Positions 58,940-64,000 of a stretch of DNA of 64,000 nt are shown here, one piece after another. The notes below the pieces were generated by a model. That model worked only from the letters and a program-made list of their open reading frames with translations, ran no database searches and was not told where the DNA came from. The translations under genes and the position numbers were made by a program. This DNA is from a bacterium (GTDB lineage Bacteria > Ratteibacteria > UBA8468 > B48-G9 > DSTR01): positions 18,017 through 82,016 of the forward strand of contig JAKPFT010000062.1 of assembly GCA_029551285.1 (NCBI GenBank). Direction: 5' to 3'. Positions within the stretch are counted from its first letter, which is position 1; each line of letters begins with the position of its first letter.

Positions 58940-58973
58940 TTTAAGTCAGCTATAGCTCTGAAAGGGGGTAACC

Positions 58974-59309
58974 ATGTCTGAGAAAAGTAAGCACCTTTTC
59001 AGTTTTGTTGTTTCCTTCTTCAGCACCTGGGGCTGGCAGGCACTGGGCAAGATACCCGACCCGGCAACCGGGCAAGAAGTAAAGAACTTAGACCAGGCTA
59101 ACCGGGTTATCGGTATCCTCCAGATGCTCCGGGAGAAGACCCAGGGCAACCTTACTGAGGAGGAAAGTCGTCTTCTCGCCTCTGCTCTGGCTGACCTCCA
59201 GCTCAATTATGTGGAGGAGATAGTTAGAGAGAAGCAGAAGGATACCGCAAAGTCGCAGCCAGAGCAGCGGGAGGAGAAGACAGATTCGGATGAGCAACAA
59301 AAACCTTAA
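58974..59309 (+). CDS. DUF1844 family protein
   Basis: A 111-residue protein with the DUF1844 pattern: FSFVVSFFSTWGWQALGKIPDPATG near the start, then DQANRVIGILQMLREKTQGNLTEEESRLLASALADLQLNYVE, and a hydrophilic tail. The function of the family is not known. It has its own promoter and overlaps uvrC by 20 bp. Confidence 0.85.
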   Translation: MSEKSKHLFSFVVSFFSTWGWQALGKIPDPATGQEVKNLDQANRVIGILQMLREKTQGNLTEEESRLLASALADLQLNYVEEIVREKQKDTAKSQPEQREEKTDSDEQQKP

Positions 59310-60738
59310 AGAGAAGTTGAGGAAACTGCCGCGCCGACCCGGTGTCTATCTCCTGAAGGACAGTGGCGGTGCCGTCCTCTATGTCGGTAAGGCTACGTCC
59401 CTTCAGGAACGGGTAAGGTCTCACTTTCGTTCAGGTTATGCCGGAAAGGAACTGCTTCTAACCGGCAGGGTAAAAGATGTGGAAGTTATTCCTGTGGCCA
59501 ATCCTTCAGAGGCCCTTCTTCTTGAAAATCAACTGATCAAAAAGTATCAGCCCCGCTATAATACTAATCTGAAAGATGGCAAAAGTTATCCGCTGGTAAA
59601 AATTACCCATGACCGCTTTCCTGCCTTGCGCATCGTCCGGGAAGAAAGAAGCGACAGGGCAAGCTATTACGGTCCTTTTACCAGCGTAGAAAATTTAAGA
59701 CGTCTGGTCAGATTTTTGCGTGTCTATTACCCTGTCAGAACCTGTTCCAACCATACCCTGGTCCGGGGGCGTCCCTGCACTCAATACCACCTGAAAAGAT
59801 GTTGCGCTCCTTGCGCCGGGTTTGTCTCAGAAGAAGAGTACCGCAGCATTGTCGGCGGTGTGAAAGCCTTCTTTTCCGGCCGGTACGAGCAATTTCAGGA
59901 AGTTCTTAAGAGACAACTGAGGGTAGCGGTCAGACAATTGAATTTTGAAGAGGCCCAAAAGCTGAAGGAAAGGCTGGAGTTACTCCAGGATATCGTGCGG
60001 AAATTCCCCGGACGTCCGGAAACGGAACTGGTAGCCTATGGCCAGGAAAATGTGCTTCAGCAACTTGCTGAATGCCTGCGACTGGAAACTGTTCCGGGAG
60101 TGGTGGAAGGTTACGATGTTTCTTTCTGGAGACCCGGTCTGGCTACTGGAAGCAAGGTTACCTTCCGGGGCGGTTTACCCGACAAGAAAGAGTATCGTCA
60201 CTTTCATCTTCAGCGGGTGAGCGGTATTGACGACTACAGAATGCTTCAGGAGATTCTGGAAAGACGATTTACCGGCTCGGGTAAAGACAGGGACTACCCG
60301 GACCTCATTCTCGTTGACGGCGGTAAAGGACAGTTGACTGCGGCTGAGCAGGTCCTTGAGAGACTAAAGGTTAACATTCCGGTGGTGGCCCTGGCGAAAG
60401 AGAACGAAGAAATTTACCTGCCCGGCCAGAGAGCACCGTTGCGCCTGTCACTTTCTTCACCGGTTCTGCAGTTTTTACAGCGGGTGAGGAATGAGGCCCA
60501 TCGTTTTGCTTTAAACTATGCCCGAAAACTTTTGCGGAGGAGGACGCTTGATTCCTTCCTGGAGGAAATTCCCGGTCTTGGTCCCGTCGGTCTTAGTAAG
60601 ATAAAGAATAGGTTTTCTGACCTGGCGGAACTGGCTCAGGCTGATGTGAAGGCTCTGCAAAAACTCGGGTTATCCGGGGGCGTCGCTCAAGAGCTTATCC
60701 GGCGTTTTCGATCTGGTAACCGCCAGCAAAATCAGTGA
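59290..60738 (+). CDS. uvrC: Excinuclease ABC subunit C, compact form
   Basis: UvrC makes both incisions in nucleotide excision repair. The 482-residue protein has the GIY-YIG nuclease (GVYLLKDSGGAVLYVGKATSLQERVRSHF), a Cys-rich segment (RPCTQYHLKRCCAPCAG), the UVR motif (LNFEEAQKLKERLELLQDIV, residues ~219-236), the RNase H-like nuclease (GYDVSFW, LILVDGGKGQL, RNEAHRFA) and C-terminal helix-hairpin-helix units (IPGLGPVGLSKIKNRF). Usual length is about 600; the stretch between the UVR motif and the RNase H domain is roughly 120 residues shorter here. All nuclease motifs appear intact. Confidence 0.92.
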   Translation: MSNKNLKEKLRKLPRRPGVYLLKDSGGAVLYVGKATSLQERVRSHFRSGYAGKELLLTGRVKDVEVIPVANPSEALLLENQLIKKYQPRYNTNLKDGKSYPLVKITHDRFPALRIVREERSDRASYYGPFTSVENLRRLVRFLRVYYPVRTCSNHTLVRGRPCTQYHLKRCCAPCAGFVSEEEYRSIVGGVKAFFSGRYEQFQEVLKRQLRVAVRQLNFEEAQKLKERLELLQDIVRKFPGRPETELVAYGQENVLQQLAECLRLETVPGVVEGYDVSFWRPGLATGSKVTFRGGLPDKKEYRHFHLQRVSGIDDYRMLQEILERRFTGSGKDRDYPDLILVDGGKGQLTAAEQVLERLKVNIPVVALAKENEEIYLPGQRAPLRLSLSSPVLQFLQRVRNEAHRFALNYARKLLRRRTLDSFLEEIPGLGPVGLSKIKNRFSDLAELAQADVKALQKLGLSGGVAQELIRRFRSGNRQQNQ

Positions 60739-60862
60739 CATAATCCTTTGTCAGCACTAGCAGAGTCAAAAGAAGGGAAATTAGTCAGGCAGGATGGGAT
60801 TGTAAGATACTATCAATTAGAAGAAAGATGTACCGTATCTTTTTCCGAGAGGTGATGCTGAC

Positions 60863-61864
60863 ATGAAATTCGTTGATGAGGCGATTATTGAGGTCAGAGC
60901 CGGTAATGGCGGGCCAGGGTGTGTGGCCTTCCGGAGAGAAAAGTATATTCCCAGAGGTGGTCCGGCCGGTGGGGACGGAGGCCAGGGCGGGTCAGTTATT
61001 CTGGTGGCTTCCAGCAATCTTAAAACTCTGATTGATTTCCATTACCGGCATCATTTCTCCGCGGCCAGCGGTCAGCCAGGGTCAGGCAAGGGCATGACCG
61101 GTGGTTCGGGCCAGGATCTGGTACTGTCTGTTCCCTGTGGAACCGTCGTCTGGGACATCTCTGAAGAAAAACCTGTTTGTCTGGCTGACCTGGTGGCAGA
61201 GGGCGACTCAGTGGTGGTAGCCAGAGGAGGCAGGGGCGGCCGCGGAAATATCTTTTTCAAATCAAGCACGCGGCGCTCTCCCCGGTTGGCTACTCCGGGT
61301 ACTCCCGGTGAAAGAAAACGTTTGAGACTGGAGCTGAAGATTATTGCGGAAGTGGGGCTGATTGGCTATCCCAATGCCGGCAAGTCAACACTGCTACGTT
61401 TTGTTTCCCAGGCCAGACCAAAAGTAGCAGCCTATCCCTTTACCACGTTGCAGCCTCATCTTGGTCTTGTTAAACTTGATGAGAAACGTCAGTTTGTCGT
61501 GGCGGACCTGCCCGGTCTCATTAAAGGAGCAGCCAGGGGCCGTGGGCTGGGCCATACTTTCCTGAGGCATGTGGAGCGGACAAAGGTCCTGGTACATCTG
61601 GTAGACCTGTCTGTTCCCGACTTTCTGAGCCGGTATGATATCATAAGAAAGGAACTGGCAATGTACAGCGAAAGGCTGAGCCAGAAATCGGAGATTGTAG
61701 TCGGCAACAAGGTTGAACTGGAAGAAAGTAAGAGAAATCTTGCTGTTTTTAAGGAGCGTTTTTCAAACGGCTACACGATTTCAGCCCTTCTGGGTACAGG
61801 TGTGGACAAGCTGCTGGAGGCAATCTGGAGGTTGCTTTCCTGTGAAAAACAGATGAGGGAGTAA
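60863..61864 (+). CDS. obg: GTPase Obg/CgtA
   Basis: Obg is an essential GTPase tied to 50S maturation and stress. The 333-residue protein has the glycine-rich Obg fold at the start ([36 protein letters not shown]), then the G domain with G1 [12 protein letters not shown]3 DLPG and G4 NKVE (the usual NKxD has Glu here). It stops after the G domain, so the variable C-terminal OCT domain is missing. GAGAGGTGATG precedes the ATG. Confidence 0.95.
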   Translation: MKFVDEAIIEVRAGNGGPGCVAFRREKYIPRGGPAGGDGGQGGSVILVASSNLKTLIDFHYRHHFSAASGQPGSGKGMTGGSGQDLVLSVPCGTVVWDISEEKPVCLADLVAEGDSVVVARGGRGGRGNIFFKSSTRRSPRLATPGTPGERKRLRLELKIIAEVGLIGYPNAGKSTLLRFVSQARPKVAAYPFTTLQPHLGLVKLDEKRQFVVADLPGLIKGAARGRGLGHTFLRHVERTKVLVHLVDLSVPDFLSRYDIIRKELAMYSERLSQKSEIVVGNKVELEESKRNLAVFKERFSNGYTISALLGTGVDKLLEAIWRLLSCEKQMRE

Positions 61865-61871
61865 GGCGCCG

Positions 61872-63005
61872 GTGAAGGACCTTTTCGAAAACATCCAGAC
61901 TTTGAGGAGCGAACTGGAGAATATCCGGCAGAAGTTTTCCGTGGAAAAACAGAGACAGGTTTATTTACAGCTGGAGGCGGAACGTCAGGCCAGGGGTTTC
62001 TGGAATCCACGTACGGACCAGGAAAAGATGGAACTCTGGAATCGACTTGGTACCCAGTTCAGTTCGCTTGAGGCTGTTGAGAAGAATCTGAGCAACCTGG
62101 AGACGCTCAATGAACTTCTCAGCCAGACTGAAGACAGCGAATTGCAGCAGGAAGCAGAGAACCTTCTTGAAAACGTCAGAAAGGAACTAACCAGACTGAA
62201 GATGGGCTGGCTCTGGTCAGAAGAAGACAACAGAAATGCCATCATGACCTTGCACGCCGGTACCGGCGGCACAGAGGCCTGTGACTGGGTGAGCATGCTC
62301 TGGCGAATGTACAGCCGCTGGCTGTCAAAAAAAGGATTTGAGTACCGGGTGGTTGATTTTCAGCCTGGCGAGGAAGCCGGATTGAGAAGAATCACAGCCA
62401 TGGTTACCGGCCCGTATGCTTACGGACATTTGAAAGGTGAAGAGGGTGTTCATCGTCTAGTCCGAATATCTCCCTTTGATGCCAATAAACGGCGCCACAC
62501 CAGCTTTGCTGCTGTAAGTGTTATTCCTGAAGTGGAGCAGAACATCAGAATTGAACTCAAAGATGAAGATCTGGAGATAGACCGTTTCCGGGCCGGTGGC
62601 GCAGGCGGGCAGAACGTCAACAAGGTGGAAACAGCAATTCGCATAAGGCATAAACCGACAGGCATCGTGGTGCAGTGTCAGAACGAACGTTCACAATTTA
62701 AGAACTTAGAGCTGGCTATGAAGATACTCAGGAGCAGACTTTACCATCTCCAGCTTCAGGAGCAGAAGAAAAAAGAAGAAGAAAGGCGCAGTGCTCAAAA
62801 GGAAATTACCTGGGGCAGTCAGATCCGGTCCTACATTTTCTGTCCGTACACCCTGGTTAAGGACCACCGTACCGGTGTGGAGACCGGTAATGTTGCGGCG
62901 GTGATGGACGGGGAAATAGATGATTTTATTCAGGCTGGAATTGAATGGCTGGCCGCGCAAAGGGAAGCAGAACCAGTCAGTCCGGGTAAGGATTCAGAAT
63001 CATGA
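61872..63005 (+). CDS. prfB: Peptide chain release factor 2, without programmed frameshift
   Basis: RF2 ends translation at UGA and UAA. The 377-residue protein begins with GTG. It has the codon-recognition SPF motif ([16 protein letters not shown]) and the catalytic GGQ ([19 protein letters not shown]). RF2 genes often carry an in-frame TGA near codon 26 for autoregulatory +1 frameshifting; here the frame is open from the start. It lies 7 bp after obg and overlaps coaB by ATGA. Confidence 0.95.
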   Translation: MKDLFENIQTLRSELENIRQKFSVEKQRQVYLQLEAERQARGFWNPRTDQEKMELWNRLGTQFSSLEAVEKNLSNLETLNELLSQTEDSELQQEAENLLENVRKELTRLKMGWLWSEEDNRNAIMTLHAGTGGTEACDWVSMLWRMYSRWLSKKGFEYRVVDFQPGEEAGLRRITAMVTGPYAYGHLKGEEGVHRLVRISPFDANKRRHTSFAAVSVIPEVEQNIRIELKDEDLEIDRFRAGGAGGQNVNKVETAIRIRHKPTGIVVQCQNERSQFKNLELAMKILRSRLYHLQLQEQKKKEEERRSAQKEITWGSQIRSYIFCPYTLVKDHRTGVETGNVAAVMDGEIDDFIQAGIEWLAAQREAEPVSPGKDSES

Positions 63006-63697
63006 AAATCATCGTGACAGCCGGTCCCACCCGGGAGTTTATTGATCCGGTGAGATACCTTTCCAACCCGGCAACCGGCCGGCTGGGATATCTTGTTGCC
63101 GCGGCGGCTCTCCGCCGGGGGCACCGGGTGGTTTTAATTTCTGGCCCCACGCATCTGAAGCCTCCTGCCGGCGCAGAAGTGGTGCAGGTAATATCGGCCG
63201 TGGAAATGGAAAGGTCTGTCGTTCGCCATTTTCCAGCAGCCAACGCTCTGGTTATGACCGCAGCGGTGAGCGACTGGCGCCCGGCACGAACACTCAGAAA
63301 AAAAATCAAAATGAAGAAGCCCTGGTCTCTGCGTCTGGTGCCCAACCCGGACATTCTCCACAAGGTGAGCCAGATTAAACGCTCCGGCCAGATAATTATA
63401 GGTTTTGCTCTGGAAACAGAAGCCAGGAAACGGTACGCTCTAACTAAAATGAAGGCGAAAAAGATGGACCTGGTTATTGCTGATTCACCGGGCTATTTCG
63501 GCCAGGAAAACTCAGCTAGCCCGGTCCTGGCAATCAGTGCCCATGGTGAAGAACTGGACCTGACCGGGATAAGCAAAAACCGTCTGGCCTGTTTTCTCAT
63601 CCGGTTTCTGGAGAACCATCATAAAAGAGGGGCTAACAACCTGGGACAACTGGCATGGAAGTTGGGTAGTGTCAAAAAAGTAATAAAAGAGGAATGA
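63002..63697 (+). CDS. coaB: Phosphopantothenate--cysteine ligase domain protein (CoaB), separate from CoaC
   Basis: CoaB joins 4'-phosphopantothenate and cysteine. The 231-residue protein matches the C-terminal half of Coa[58 protein letters not shown] and [12 protein letters not shown]. The CoaC decarboxylase half is absent, so it should be a separate gene. The last few residues (after about GKLGS-like sequence, VKKVIKEE) are encoded by repeat copy 2, which supplies the stop codon. It works in the same pathway as coaX 10 kb upstream. Confidence 0.93.
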   Translation: MKIIVTAGPTREFIDPVRYLSNPATGRLGYLVAAAALRRGHRVVLISGPTHLKPPAGAEVVQVISAVEMERSVVRHFPAANALVMTAAVSDWRPARTLRKKIKMKKPWSLRLVPNPDILHKVSQIKRSGQIIIGFALETEARKRYALTKMKAKKMDLVIADSPGYFGQENSASPVLAISAHGEELDLTGISKNRLACFLIRFLENHHKRGANNLGQLAWKLGSVKKVIKEE

Positions 63698-63932
63698 AAA
63701 GAAAGGGAACGAACTGGCTCACTGGAGAGTGCTCCGGCACAGACAAGGACTACGCCGAAATCGGTAGCTCGGCGAACTCGCTCGCCATCTGGCGAGCTCA
63801 GACACCGCCGAGTAAGGTATTGCGTCCCGGATGGACTTTTCCGGGCCGCTTACCGAGCGCGTGCGCTTTTCGTCTTGTCTTGTATCTGTGCCTTCGCAAA
63901 TCGTTCGCCAGCTGTCCCCCTCCTTTTTTGAC
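63671..63932. repeat. Fold-back intergenic repeat, copy 2 (262 bp, MITE-like)
   Basis: The second copy of the element at 12221-12481, in the same orientation, bounded by GTCAAAAAAG and CCTTTTTTGAC. The inner hairpin GCTCGCC-ATCT-GGCGAGC keeps the stem exactly while three of four loop bases differ from copy 1. The outer arms also pair (GGCACAGA...CAAG with CTTGTATCTGTGCC). Its left end contributes the last codons and the stop of coaB. Similarity to copy 1 goes on to about 63985, near the window edge. The 85-codon ORF in the track is not credible. Confidence 0.85.
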
Positions 63933-64000
63933 AATGGAGAGGAAGGGGTGAGATAAGGAATTGCAAAACTATTGACGGAATCAGGAGGTATTCGAGGAGG

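Noticed and set aside
63694-63951. 85-residue ORF in repeat copy 2
   Set aside because: It reads through the fold-back element. Copy 1 has a different frame structure over the same sequence, so it is not a conserved protein.
1-64000. CRISPR arrays, prophage, toxin-antitoxin or defence systems
   Set aside because: No regularly spaced repeats, phage structural genes, recombinases or known defence proteins were seen on either strand.

Overview
The window looks like the chromosome of an uncultured, diderm (Gram-negative) bacterium. The lipid A glycosyltransferase KdtA/WaaA, a type II secretion F-type protein, AsmA-like and CsgG/FlgO-like envelope proteins, MurJ/MurG/MurC and a short EF-Ts all fit that. 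A dockerin-bearing secreted protein, a sulfatase-like hydrolase, sugar isomerase and Gfo/Idh/MocA enzymes and a GH-A glycosidase beside a GT2 synthase suggest a polysaccharide-handling lineage of the Omnitrophota/PVC type or a similar candidate phylum. That placement is inference and cannot be settled without a database. There is no phage, CRISPR array or rRNA. The single RNA gene found is tRNA-Leu(CAA).

Layout. 1-3.6 kb (minus): 5' part of carB, then a PHP-dockerin/SGNH-hydrolase pair. 3.9-10.1 kb: nadE and a UROD-family protein (+), a sulfatase-like enzyme (-), an alpha/beta hydrolase and a frameshifted AsmA-like gene (+). 10-16.1 kb: kdtA (-), a sugar isomerase (+), repeat copy 1, an FKBP isomerase (+), a GspF-like protein and an unknown (-), a TPR protein, tRNA-Leu and HU (+). 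16.2-20.2 kb (minus): a small membrane protein, tsf, rpsB, and a PP-loop/UPF0280/ICMT operon. 20.3-30.1 kb (plus): murG-murC-nnrE, a HEAT-CBM9 protein, a CsgG-like/beta-propeller protein, a Gfo/Idh/MocA oxidoreductase and era. 30.1-36.2 kb (minus): a Lon-like protease, a secreted glycosidase and a GT2 glycosyltransferase joined by ATGA overlaps. 36.3-39.4 kb (plus): a zinc alcohol dehydrogenase, two small membrane proteins and miaB. 39.4-52.2 kb (minus): one long array running trpD, TPR, trpC, trpB2, trpF, trpB, trpA, unknown, hom, thrB, trkA, trkA, a 48-aa microprotein, trkH and an OB-like protein. 52.6-63.7 kb (plus): coaX-birA-corC-lysS-murJ-M50 protease, then DUF1844-uvrC, obg, prfB-coaB. 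63.7-64 kb: repeat copy 2.

Genes are packed very tightly: ATGA start/stop overlaps are common and convergent genes abut or overlap. Promoters can be read directly: TTGCC(N) or TTGAC(N), a 16-17 bp spacer, then TANNNT. At several genes (nadE, kdtA, the TPR gene, murG, the PP-loop gene, coaX) the -10 box sits only 6-7 bp before the start codon with no Shine-Dalgarno site. This predicts leaderless mRNAs and also corrects several starts in the ORF track. Genes with a longer leader have a clear GGAGG-like site.

The most unusual items are a ~262-bp fold-back repeat present twice, each time at the 3' end of a plus-strand gene; a 48-residue membrane microprotein between trkA and trkH that is missing from the ORF track; the Lon/glycosidase/synthase operon; and the duplicated trpB within a mixed trp-thr-K+ transport array.
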